64,000 nt of DNA, taken from the NCBI GenBank assembly GCA_034638255.1, contig JAWPGT010000015.1:124001-188000 (forward strand), in the 5' to 3' direction. The stretch's first letter is position 1; every line of letters starts with the position of its first letter. Of the stretch, positions 23,554-34,488 are shown piece after piece. A model generated the notes under the pieces. It ran no database searches. It had not been told where the DNA came from and saw only the letters and a program-made list of their open reading frames with translations. The stretch comes from Coprinus comatus (Eukaryota > Basidiomycota > Agaricomycetes > Agaricales > Agaricaceae). A program made the translations under genes and the position numbers.

Positions 23554-24740
23554 GTAGGGAGGGAGATATGGCTGTATGAAGATAAGCAAAGACTTAATAT
23601 TTTTGTGACGAATGCTTTTTCGGATCACCGGATGGGCGGAAAATCTAATCTGATACGATTAGCCGTCGGATTTCAAGTTTCACAAGTTTTCATGGAAGAT
23701 TTATGAACATGGTGCCCAGAAGCTCTGGAGTATGTTCAGCATAGCTGGAGTCTATGAGAACAATATTAGCTATTGGAAGCTTTCCGAAGGATGCGACTTT
23801 TAGGGGCCATCACGGTGAACAATGCGTACCAACCTATGGACATGGGTTCTCAGTAGCATGAAAGTTACACTCTGGCTTCTGTGATGTTCAAAGCTTTGGA
23901 GGGAATTTGCAAAGTTCGAACCAAAAATATCATGTTTTTCGGGTACAAAATGATGCAAAACTTAAAATGACGTCATGCTATGACAAAAATACATGGCCAA
24001 CACTTTCGCCTTGTGTTAACTAGTATCTTTGTTTTATGCCTATCGCTACTTGATCTTATTTTAATTGTAGAATGACGCAGCAGCAGCCTTGGTTGGGTGA
24101 GTGCCCGGTTCGGGCCTCCGGCCTGTGCAAACCTGATCGATTGAGAGTTGAGGTGTCGCGATGGGTGGGAGGGACCACCCGCGGCACACTAGTTTGACTC
24201 TCATTATTCGTCGCGGGTTTCCACAGGCATATACATGTGTGGTAAGAAAATGGTGTGGTGGGTGGGATAAACAAACTCAGAAGCAGTAAGTGCTTTGAAC
24301 ATGATTTTGGAGAAAGCGAAGGGCGTCGAGTCTGACTTCGATGAAGGAAGAGAAAAGGAGGTGACCGTGACCGTGACTATCGACATAACAAAGACCTGAC
24401 TCTACGATCGGCCGCTACGCTTGTCGTAGACTATTAAAATACGCACCAATAAATAAAAGTGTTCCATTTAATCAACCCGCAAGCTTGTGATCTATGATCT
24501 GCTTGTTTGGGCTATGCGATCTTAGTAGAAAATAGTCAAGGTGTAACAGTATCTTGGTTTATCCGAATGTAGGAAGAAGTTGTAGGATGTATCGAGAAAA
24601 CATGTTAGACGAAACAGCAAGCAGAGATCCTAGGACAGAAAGTAGAGAATGCGATGTACAAAAAGGACAAGGATATGAAACTGGAGGCAAATAATACTGT
24701 ACATAGACTATCAATTTACATGTGTGACGTAGTTTCAAAC
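23554..24740. other. intergenic, nothing recognised
   Basis: No coding signal is supported. A GC-rich segment with small inverted repeats (CGGGCCTCCGGCCTG) lies near 24110-24125. Confidence 0.45.
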
Positions 24741-26799
24741 TCATTCGTCAGAAGTTTTAACAAGCTCTTCAGCAAATTTATTTCTCGGGGTGATCCGACA
24801 ATTGAATTGAACTGGATACCTGCAGCAAAAGTTAAAATACCCCAATCAAAGTAGAGTAAGATCTTAGACGTACGATATCATGCCACCAGTCATATCGGGA
24901 ACGAATGTAATTGCCTCGCTATCCTCGTCTAGTGCAGGCTGAATATCAAAAGCGGATAAAATGTGTGCTAGGATAATGAATATTGATGTATCGGAGAAGT
25001 ACCTCCCAGGGCAAATTCTTCTACCATACCCAAAAGCTGCGCTCGGGTCACGAACTGCGGGGTTGAGCTGACCATCCTTTAGATAGCGTTCAGGATTGTA
25101 TGTCAACGGATCGTCAAATACTTCAGGATCGTGTAACATTGACCTATTTCCTGCATGAAGAGACTCAAGCCATGCGGCAACTTTGATACGCACCAAGAAT
25201 TACCAATCACAATTGTACCTTTCGGAATATAATATCCCTCGTATTCATCGCTATTGGTAGACATATGAGGGACGCCTAGTAATTTATTAATGCTGACTGC
25301 GACTGGAGAAGGAGTGATGAAGGTACCAAGGGGTGCGACTGGGTGCCACCGCAAAGACTCTTTCACCATTGCATTGATATAGGGTAGATTGGGCCTGTCG
25401 CTGAATTCTGGTAATCGCATGCCGATTATAGTATCAAGTTCGGCCTGGGCTTTTTTCTGTACATCTGGATAGACGGTCATGGCCATGAAAAATGCTTCAA
25501 GAGTTGATAAAACCTGTGCTAGTTCAGATATCGAGGTGAAATTCATATGTTAGCGAGATATCTAACCGTATCGGCCCCGGCTACATTTAGTGGCTCAGAC
25601 TAAGAGTTTAGTCTAGAAAAAGAAGTATGAACAGCGAACCTGCATAGGCGACTGCACACGTGTTGATAGCAATCGCTTCCTCTTCCGCTCGGCTAGGTGC
25701 ACCCTTGTCAGGTAGATTCTCTATTGTAGAGGTTGCGATCGAATCTACCGCTGTTCCTGCTTCCTTCATATAATGTGAATGACTAATAGCAACCAGAATA
25801 TATATAAGCAAGTAATATTTTACCAGCTGTTTTATAACTTGTTCGTAAGGTCTTTGTGAGAGCTGACTATTCAGGTACCTCCAATGCAGGGCCTTTCGCT
25901 TCCATCCAGCTCCTGGAAACCAGCTAGGAATGTATTTCATTGCAGGAATTACATCAACCAAGAACGCTCCGGGGATTCCAGCTTCTGCAACACCTGCAAG
26001 GACTTCTTCTGCCAGCTGAACATAAGGGTCATCCAATTCCTTCACTGTAATACCATATGCAACCTTGATGATTGTCGTAGCAAACATACTAAGCAGTTGC
26101 GGTCAGTCCAGCAGATATGAATTTCAACATTATTATTACGAACAGCCGTATATGATCTCTGAAATGATCCGGGGTCTGTAAGAGTCGTCGAAGAAAGGTG
26201 CGAGCTGTGCTCAGTTGAATTGGCTGATAATTGTTGACGACATTTGAGTGGAAATGTTCATGAAAAGCCCGACGATGACGACGCCACCAATTCCCATAAC
26301 GGAAAAACCCAAAGAGGTAATCGCAGTTCATCCTTATAAGTTGCATTGGATCAAAGAGTTAGAATAATTTAATTTTAACGGTTCACGAGGTCTATACATA
26401 CAAATCCACGAGCATGGGCAAGTGAGGACGATCAGAGTAATTGGATGAACGCTTCTCAAAAAGATCATACGTTTTTTCCTGTGAGCCCAATACAAGAAAT
26501 GGTTGCCCAAGGACAACAAAATATACCATATCGCCTGGAGTGGAATCTTAGGTTTCTCTACCTGGTAGTATTAAATTAGAGATCGCACCATAAATCTTAA
26601 ACCATTTGTCATAGACGAGCCAAGGTTTGTATGTTGGAAAATCGAGCAAATTTCCAATTATAGGGTACCTCTTTGGGCCCGGTGGCAGAGGTGAACCATT
26701 AGGATTGTCCATTCGGTTGAGGTGTGCACGGAGCTTCCAGAGCAGCCATAGTAGGCCTACTGATAGAAGACAATGATACGAGCTGATGCTGAAAACCAT
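24741..26799 (-). CDS. cytochrome P450, O-methylsterigmatocystin-oxidoreductase-like (copy A, intact)
   Basis: Ten exons (26799-26589, 26534-26402, 26332-26144, 26088-25824, 25763-25640, 25580-25567, 25513-25327, 25275-25194, 25143-24874, 24819-24741) give an unbroken 517-residue protein. It has an N-terminal membrane anchor (LLSVGLLWLLWKL), the hinge PLPPGPKRYPIIGN, an I-helix AGADT (about 308-312), ExxR in ESLRW, NPERYL and the heme loop FGYGRRICPGRYF with Cys about 446. All catalytic elements are present. The enzyme would be an ER-anchored haem-thiolate monooxygenase; the substrate is unknown. The exon-3 donor GTTCGT is the one that keeps frame, and copy B shares it. The 3' flank is nearly identical to that of copy B, indicating a fairly recent duplication. 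Confidence 0.92.
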
Positions 26800-26828
26800 A
26801 GGAAACGAAGACTATCTGACAACCAATG

Positions 26829-26842
26829 TCTTCTTTATATAT
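26829..26842 (-). promoter_or_regulatory. TATA-like box of P450 copy A
   Basis: On the minus strand TATATATAAAG lies about 30-40 bases upstream of the P450 start at 26799, a usual place for a fungal TATA element close to the transcript start. Confidence 0.5.
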
Positions 26843-28075
26843 ACAGTACGTGGCGTGCCTCGAGGCCACACGGCCTGTAATTCGTTTAAAGCATCCTTCC
26901 TTTCGCGTAAAGGAGTCTGGGGTATCAGTCTTGGCCTTTGATCAATTGATCATCTCGCTGATTTATGTGCACCTCCGAGCCGCGATAAATGAGTATTCGG
27001 TTCACCATTGCCACCACCCGAGAGGATTTGATGTATTGATTTGAAGGTTCCTATGGGGTCCAATCTACATACATATATACTTGTAGGCTTAATGGATCAA
27101 TACTCGAGATGAAAGGGGTTGAGATGCACATTGCACTTAACCGCATAATTCGTGCCTGTAAATCACCACTCTTCCCGGATGATTGGTGACAAGAGATGTT
27201 CTTTTCAGGGTTGTTACAAAACGAGCTCTCGTAGAGAATCGTGGAGTCTGAGTAGTTTACTACCAAAAACTAATGCAAAATATGAAATGGGTACGTATTA
27301 GGATAAGTTAGTGAACTGTCAAAAAGTGAACCACCCACGGCAGTTCTGTCTGTAATAGTTACCCGAAGCATAGTAACCTAGTGGGATTGTGAACTTGAAG
27401 GCTCCTTGGGGCGTATCATTCATCCATCAATAGTCTAAATCCGTAGGGATTATATGTACTTAAGAGGATTGGAAATTTGGAATGATAAGCTTCTAGTTCA
27501 TGGTGAATAGACCTAGAATTCTCTCGGGACCACGAGTTCCACATTACAAGCGTACACTTCGAAGTTCGGCATGTCATTTTACTCAATATTAAGACTCTGC
27601 TATGTACACTTGCGTGTCGGCCTAGGATAGAGACACCAGTAGTTTATATTATTCATGATGTAGAGTGCTTCTAAGTACAGGGCTATCTCAGCTATGGAGG
27701 AGTTCGAGCGGTTGACCCTGAAGAAACTTCCTTCCCACTCCAAGTCTTCTGTTTACCATCATAAGATATCGGAACTGAAGTCGGACTTAGCCGAACAGTG
27801 GGCAGGGTCAAACAGTAACACCTCTTGTAGATTATACATATATCCCAACAGGATAATACCATTCTCCAAGCCATGATCAATATTCTGAGACTGACAAGAG
27901 TTGCAACTCTGCTAACGCATCCTCCAAGCAACATCCAGTTTAAAAAACCTGAGATGAATGTGTAATATGTTTGTGCATACATACATCTGTATTCAAATAC
28001 AAATTTACAGGAGTGAGTGAGATATGTATGTATTATATATACTGTCATTTCTTGCTCATAAGTCAGGAATATTGA
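26843..28075. other. intergenic, nothing recognised
   Basis: Upstream region of P450 copy A. No frame or fragment of the neighbouring families could be identified with confidence. Confidence 0.4.
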
Positions 28076-28482
28076 CTAGTTCCTCTGCCAGCTTGTTTCT
28101 TGGGGTGATCCTACATCTAAAATTTAACTTGAACGGGATATCTGCAACACCGATTTTAAGATATAATATATCGCCAAGGTGAAATGTAGGACGCACGATA
28201 GAAAGCCACCAGTCGTATCAGGATTGGATGTATCTGCCTCGCCATCCTCATTGAGTGCACGTTGGGCATCAAACGTGGATAGAATGCGTGCCCCAGGGTA
28301 GATTCTTCTCCCATACCATACCATACTCAAAAGCTGCGATAGGGTCACAAACTGCCGGATTGGGTTGACTATCCTGTAGATAGCGTTCGGGATTGTGTAG
28401 CATTGACCTAGTATTCCGTGTATTAAATACGTACCCCATCGCAATTGTACCTTTTGGAATATAATATCCCCGGTCTTCTATA
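28076..28482 (-). pseudogene. cytochrome P450 C-terminal fragment, decayed
   Basis: The segment corresponds to the last three exons of the P450 copies. It keeps GYYIPKGTI, an NPERYL-like stretch, a heme-loop relic WYGRRIYPG, TFDAQRALNEDG and the C-terminal TPRNKLAEEL-like end, but with deletions between PGR and the following helix and with frame breaks. The heme-ligand Cys is replaced by Tyr. Everything N-terminal of the K-helix region is missing. It is a relic of a third copy, paired with the glycosidase fragment at 28994. Confidence 0.85.
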
Positions 28483-28993
28483 GTGAGGATCTGCGCATAT
28501 TACCTCCACATTATCACGGAAGCTGATGTCAAACCCCACTCCCATGATAATGACGTCGGAAGTCTGTCAGCTGATAATTGACAACGTATTGGAAGCACAA
28601 TGCACATAATTAATTGGAATGTTTGGAACACCCATGTTCGAATTCGGTACTTTGGCGACAAGAATACATCTTTACAACCAACAAATTACAAGTTTCCTGA
28701 CAGATACAGTAAACGGATTTCCGAGTAGGATAATGATGGGGTGAAGTAGATGGTATGGTAATGGATGTGTGTCTGGAATGTAATCCATAAGAAATGGATT
28801 CATTAGGTACCACATATAGTTGTTGTGCATCAATCAACAAGGGAAATCAACGGGTAAGCAGGAGTTGTTTCGGCTGGCTGTATAGTCCTTACGGGCAGAA
28901 AGAGAATGGAGAAGTTCGCATGCCAAGTTTTCAAACCAAGGGCATATCTGGGGCGTATACATTATACAGAACGCTTCTTCCCCTGGAATATCA
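28483..28993. repeat. decayed copy of the P450/glycosidase intergenic region
   Basis: Segments near 28616-28700 and 28820-28850 match in order those near 31612-31740 and 31805-31830, the shared promoter region of P450 copy B and the glycosidase gene: for example TTCGAATTC followed by ACAAG-A-TACAT, then TTTCCT(A/G)A, then GTTGTT-GCATCAA. The two flanking fragments correspond to those same genes in the same orientation. Confidence 0.65.
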
Positions 28994-29230
28994 ATGAAAC
29001 AGCCACAACCATCTACTATCCATTTCCTCATTTACTGTTTGTCCTTCATCCTCCAACAAACTATCAACGCTCTGGAAAACCGTAAACGCCAAAATGCCAA
29101 TAACTCTCCAAGTTCTCCTAGAACGATATAATCCCATCTGAACCTTTTATAACCCTACCACACCTATCCGGATCTGCAATGACAATACCACCCCCTCTAT
29201 TCATCTCAATGCCCTGTTGCCTTGTCATAA
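28994..29230 (+). pseudogene. five-prime fragment of the six-hairpin glycosidase gene
   Basis: The sequence begins ATGAAACAGCC and translates to a signal-peptide-like start (STIHFLIYCLSFILQQT) aligned with the start of the gene at 31957 (FTIHFLLYYALLIFQQT). Nucleotide similarity continues past AGAACGATATAA..CCC, but several frame breaks and stops follow and the match ends at about 29230. It is a decayed duplicate of the first 70-80 codons. Confidence 0.8.
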
Positions 29231-29297
29231 GACATGCTTGCTTAATATTTACTGTGCATAGACTATCAATTTATATGTGTGATGTGTAGTTTCAAAC

Positions 29298-31343
29298 TCA
29301 TTCGTCAGAAGTTTTAACAAGCTCTTCAGCTAATTTATTTCTTGGGGTGATCCGACATCCGAATGGAATCGGATACCTGAATTATTGATTTTTTAAAATA
29401 CAATGCATCATAGCGAAATCTTGGACGTACGATATCATGCCACCACTCATATCAGGCTTAAATAATTTCACCTTACCATCCTCATTCAGTGGGGGTTGAA
29501 TATCAAATGCGGATAGAACGTGTGCCATGGTAATAAAGATCGACTTGTTAGCGAAGAATCGCCCAGGGCAAACTCTTCTACCAAACCCAAAAGCTGCATT
29601 CGGGTCACGTGCTGCGGGATTTAGCTGACCATCTTTGAGGTAACGTTCAGGATTATACGCGAATGGATCATCGAATACTTCAGGATCATGTAGCATTGAC
29701 CTATTTCCAGTATGAAGAGACTCAAGCCACGCTGCAGATTTAATACGCACCAAGAATTACCAATCACGACTGTACCTTTCGGAATATAATATCCTTCGTA
29801 TTCGTCACTATTGGTAGTCATGTGAGGGACACCTAGTAAGGTACTCAATACTGTTTGCGATAGAAAACAAGGAACAGAGAAGGTACCGATGGGTACAACT
29901 TGTTGCCACCTGAAAGACTCTTTCACCATTGCATTGATGTATGGTAGATTGGGCCTGTCATCGAATTCTGGCAATCGGGTACCGATTATGGTATCAAGTT
30001 CGGCCTGAGCTTTCTTCTGGATGTCTGGATAGAGGGCCATAGCCATGAAAAATGTTTCAATAATTGAAAGAACCTGTCGCGGTTTAGATACGGGAGCGAT
30101 TTCCAAGCTGTGTGACATAACTCACTGTATCGGCTCCACCTACATTTGTTCAGGTTAAGATCCATGTTCAGAAGCACAAATAGTATTCCAACATACCCGC
30201 ATAGGCAACCGCACACGCATTGGATATGATTATTTCCTCTTCCGCGCGGGTGGATTCATCCTTATCGGATAGACTCTCCATTCCAGAGGTCGCAACCGAG
30301 TCTATTGCCGTTCCTGCTTCCTTCATAAGAGATGAGTGAACAGTAATAGCCAGCATACATATAAGCAAGAAATACTTCACCATTTGTTTTTTAACTTGCT
30401 CAAAAGGCCGACGTGAGAGTTGTCCGTTAGATTCCTCCAGTGTAGGGCTTTTCGTTTCCATCCAGCTCCTGGAAACCAGCTAGGGATATATTTCATTGCA
30501 GGTATAATGTCAACCAAGAATGCTCCAGGGACTCCGGCTGCAGAAATTCCTAAAAGGACTTCCTCTACCACCTGAATATAAGGATCATCTAACTCCTTCA
30601 CTGTGATACCATAAGCGACCTTCATTATTGTTGCAGCAAACATCCTAAATAACAGAACTCAGTATGGCTAGGATAAAATATTCATCATTTTTTTTTTTTA
30701 CGAACAGACGCATATGTTCTCTGAAATGATCTGGGGACTGTAACAGCCGTTGAAGGAACGTACGAGCTGCACTTGTTTGGATAGGTTCATATTTGCTGAC
30801 AATGTTTGGATGAAAATGTTCATGAAAGACACGACGATGGCGACGCCAAGGGATCCCATAAGGGAAAAGTCCAAAATTATAATGCGAGTCCATTCTTAGA
30901 TGAAAGAGTTAGAGCTATTCGGTTTGACACGGTCTGGCTGTACATACAGATCCACAAGCATAGGCAACTTAGGTCGATCCGAATAATTGGACGAACGTTT
31001 CTCAAACAGATCGTACGCTATTTCGTGTGATCCTATTATGAGGAATGGCTGCCCAAGAACGGCAAAATAAACAATTTTGCCTAACGGATTATTAGGTTTC
31101 ATAGTAAGACAGAATGGGATAGAAATACGCACCATAAGTCTTGAACCATTCGTCATAGACAAGCCAAGGTTTGAATGATGGAAAATCAAGTAAATTGCCA
31201 ATTATAGGGTATGGCTTTGGACCTGGTGGTAGAGGTAAACCTTTGGGATTATCCATTCGGTTACGAGCATAGGCACGGAGCTTCCAGAACAACCCGAGTA
31301 AACCGACAGACGCAATATGATAAGAGTTGATCTTGAAAACCAT
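29298..31343 (-). pseudogene. cytochrome P450, copy B, one single-base frameshift
   Basis: The gene has the same ten-exon layout as copy A; exons 1-3 have identical lengths (31343-31133, 31080-30948, 30894-30706). All P450 landmarks are present: PLPPGPKPYPIIGN, an I-helix with the consensus GGADT on a 14-nt exon, ESFRW, NPERYL and FGFGRRVCPGRFF. Exon 4 (30644-30381) is one base short compared with copy A: near 30428-30432, after HWRNL, a base is missing and the frame changes before QLSRRPFEQV. As written, translation stops about 20 codons later. The rest is undamaged, so the lesion is young or is a sequencing error. If the base were present, the enzyme would be complete. Confidence 0.8.
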
Positions 31344-31379
31344 AGGAGATGTGAACCAAATACTTGAGAGTGTGACTCG

Positions 31380-31394
31380 TCTTTTATAGTACTC
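31380..31394 (-). promoter_or_regulatory. TATA-like box of P450 copy B
   Basis: ACTATAAAAGACG on the minus strand, about 40-50 bases upstream of the ATG at 31343. Confidence 0.5.
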
Positions 31395-31956
31395 ACGGCC
31401 TTGAGGATTATGCTGCGCATATTACCTCAGTACCTAGGCATTATCGCCCCTGGAATGTTACTATATAATAGCATATGTCAGGAAGCAGGTGAGACGCAGA
31501 TGACACAAAATTTCGTACCATCTTACATGAGGAAATGACATTATGTGAATGGAAGCCTATAAGTATTATAATTGATTCGTTCATTACGAGGAATGTGCCT
31601 CTATAGATCTAGAATGTTAAAAGAATCAATTAGATTATCCAGAGCATCCATATTCGAATTCGCCGCTTTCACGACAAGGATACATTTTTGCGATCAAGAT
31701 GTTTCAGTTTCCTAAGATATATGCTTCAATTGATTTCTAAGATAACCACATGATTGCCTTATCGAGTTGGTGTTGTACGGATGAGGCGCCTGTGGGTGCC
31801 GCGTAGTTGTTTCGCATCAACAGAAGGAGAATGAATGAGGGACCTATTTATAGGCATCTTCCCGCGCCGTACGGGTCATACGGGCCATACGGCTAGCTTC
31901 GAATTCAGAACATACTTAGGCGCATGTAATGTGGAGAGAACGCATCCTCTTCCACC
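31395..31956. promoter_or_regulatory. shared divergent promoter of P450 copy B and the glycosidase gene
   Basis: This region separates two head-to-head genes (starts at 31343 minus and 31957 plus) and has a decayed second copy at 28483-28993. A TATTTATAGG element lies at about 31845-31855, roughly 105 bases before the glycosidase ATG. The head-to-head layout kept in both copies suggests shared control, but no factor site is identified. Confidence 0.5.
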
Positions 31957-34441
31957 ATGTCAATGAGACAACCGTTCACCATCCACTTCCTCCTTTATTA
32001 CGCACTCCTTATCTTTCAACAAACCGCCACTATCCTGGCAAAAATCCCCAGACAAGCTCTCGTAGAACGATATAACCCCATTCGTACCTCATCTAACCCT
32101 ACCACACCCATCCAAATCGGCAATGGCCATTTCGCTTTCGGGTCCGATATAACAGGTCTTCAAACTTTCCTTCCTTTCAATACACTTTCTTCATGGGGAT
32201 GGAAGAATGATTCATTTCCACCTGGAATTACACAAGCTGACGTTGAAACGTATAAAGGTACTAGCTGGCTTAATCATGGTAGACCTGTGCAGTACGATTT
32301 TGGCGGAGGAAATCCAATCATTGAACAGTGGTTAATTTCCAATCCAAATCGTGTTAATCTTGGTAGAATTGGTCTTGTTTTCTTCGATGACGATGATGAC
32401 GAAAGTGCCAGTACCAAATCCAAAATCTTGAATGTCACAGAAGAAGATTTGAAGGACAAAAAACAGACATTGGACTTGTGGAATGGGATTATCACCGCTC
32501 AATTCTCATTCAACAATACGCCGGTGGTTGTGAGAGTTGCCGTTGGGGATAAGACTGACACAGTTGCCATTCAATTGGAGTCTCCACTTCTAACAAAAAG
32601 AAAAAGTGGTGTGGCAATCTTCGTTGATTTTCCTTGGTGTGATGGGCGTGTCAAGTTTAGTGCACCTTTTGTTGGACGATATGATGTTCCTGCCAACCAT
32701 ACCACCATATTAGAATTCTCATCTTCTATTGATGCAACTATAAAACATCAGCTGGATTCGGCTGTGTTTGTGGCTTCAATTGGTGGGAATCCTTTTACGA
32801 TCCAACGCGAAGATGAAACGAGTCATAGGTACATCATCATTCCACGGTCGGGATCCAGTCCAAGATGGTCTTCGACCATCACCTTTGGACTAGCGGAGAT
32901 CCCAAAGGTAGTTAGCGCCGAATCGGTTTTTCGAGAATCGAGAGAAGTGTGGAATGAGTATTGGTCCAACAATGGATTTGTGGATGTCTTGACCGGCTCG
33001 AAGGATAGTAGAGCAGACGAACTACAGAGGAGGATTATATTGTCGAGATACCTCATGAGAGTTAACGAGGCTGGGGATACACCTCCACAAGAGGTATGGC
33101 AATAGTATTCAAACGGTGGCGCTAGTGGAAACTGATAATCATAATCAGTCTGGTTTAGTCAATAATGGTTGGGTTCGTCCTCCCCATACTCGTTCCCGTA
33201 ATATAAGGTACTGATGCCAAGGATTTCATGACCACAGTATGGGTAGGAGTTCTTCAATTGTGATTATTGGAATATGAGTCACTGATAACGCCTCTCTAGG
33301 AAATTCCACATGGGTAAATCTCTCCGTTTCTTGAAACCCGCTCACTCAAACACCAAACCCCTTTAGAAATGTACTTCTGGCATTCCATTCATTGGGCACT
33401 CTGGAATAACTGGGATATTCTTGAAAGATCGAGTTCAATTTATCACCGTTTCCTCCCCAGCTCTCTCTCGCGTTCCCAAGTCCAACAAGGTTGGTCTTCA
33501 GGCGCACGTTGGCCAAAAATGACAGATCCTTCTGGACGTTCCGCACCAGGACAAATCAACAATCTTCTCATCTGGCAACAACCCCACCCTCTTATCTTCG
33601 CTGAATATGAATATCGTAGTTTCCCCACCAAAAAGACTTTACAAAAATGGGAAGAAGTAGTAAGGGAAACCGCAAATTGGATGGCGGATTTTGCATGGTT
33701 TAATTCCAGTTCAAATGTTTATGACCTTGGACCTCCCGTATTTGTCGTTAGTGAGGACACCAGTCCCAACAATACACAAAATCAGCATTCGAGCTCGCTT
33801 ACTGGAGATTAGGCCTGGGTATTGCTGAAAAGTGGATGATAGCCTTAGACAAGGAAGTGCCGCCTTTATGGACCAAAGTTCGAAGAAACCTTGCCCATTT
33901 GCCAGAAGAAAATGGGACGTATGTCGTCTATGAAGGAATACCAAGTACTTTCTGGGATGATCCAGCATTTACGAGCGATCATCCAGCATTAGTGGGCCTT
34001 CATGGTTGGCTACCACCAACTGAAGGTTTGGACACCACAATAGCAAAAGTCACCGCAGAGAAGGTATGGTCACATTGGAATGCCACCAATTTTTGGGGGT
34101 GAGCACTTGATCAATGATTGAATCAAGTCGTTCGTGTGGTAATGGTCAATATTTACTCTTCATATCTCAGGTGGGATTATCCTATGCTCGCAATGTCGGC
34201 TGCCAGAAATGGAGATACCAAAACCGCAATTGACTGGCTCCTAAACCCTCTTTACCAATTTGACGACGTTGGTATGCCCATTGGTGGAGTAAGAGTCCCA
34301 ACACCCTATTTTCCAGGTTCCGGTTCATTGTTGTTGGCAATTGCCATGATGTCGGTCGGCTGGGACGGAAGTGAAGGAGAAGCACCAGGGTTCCCGGAAG
34401 GATGGAGCGTCCGATACGAGAACGTGAACAAAGCGTTGTGA
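31957..34441 (+). CDS. secreted six-hairpin glycosidase-like protein, with one apparent frameshift
   Basis: Exons are 31957-33093, 33149-33172, 33238-33242 (5 nt), 33300-33313 (14 nt), 33367-34098 and 34171-34441. An N-terminal hydrophobic signal (FLLYYALLIFQQTATILA) points to secretion. The C-terminal half has the alpha/alpha-barrel look of six-hairpin glycosidases: GKFHMEMYFWHSIHWALWNN, QVQQGWSSGARWPKMTDPSG, LIWQQPHPLIFAEYEYRS. The GH family and substrate could not be assigned. Near 33783, after SPNNTQN, the frame shifts by one base (a C appears to be missing) before FELAYWRLGLGIAEKW; downstream sequence is undamaged. The gene is divergent from P450 copy B. It is either a fresh pseudogene or an assembly error. 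Confidence 0.75.
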
Positions 34442-34488
34442 ATTAGGAATTCGATAATTATTAATTATGTCTAGGAAGGAATAGCGAA

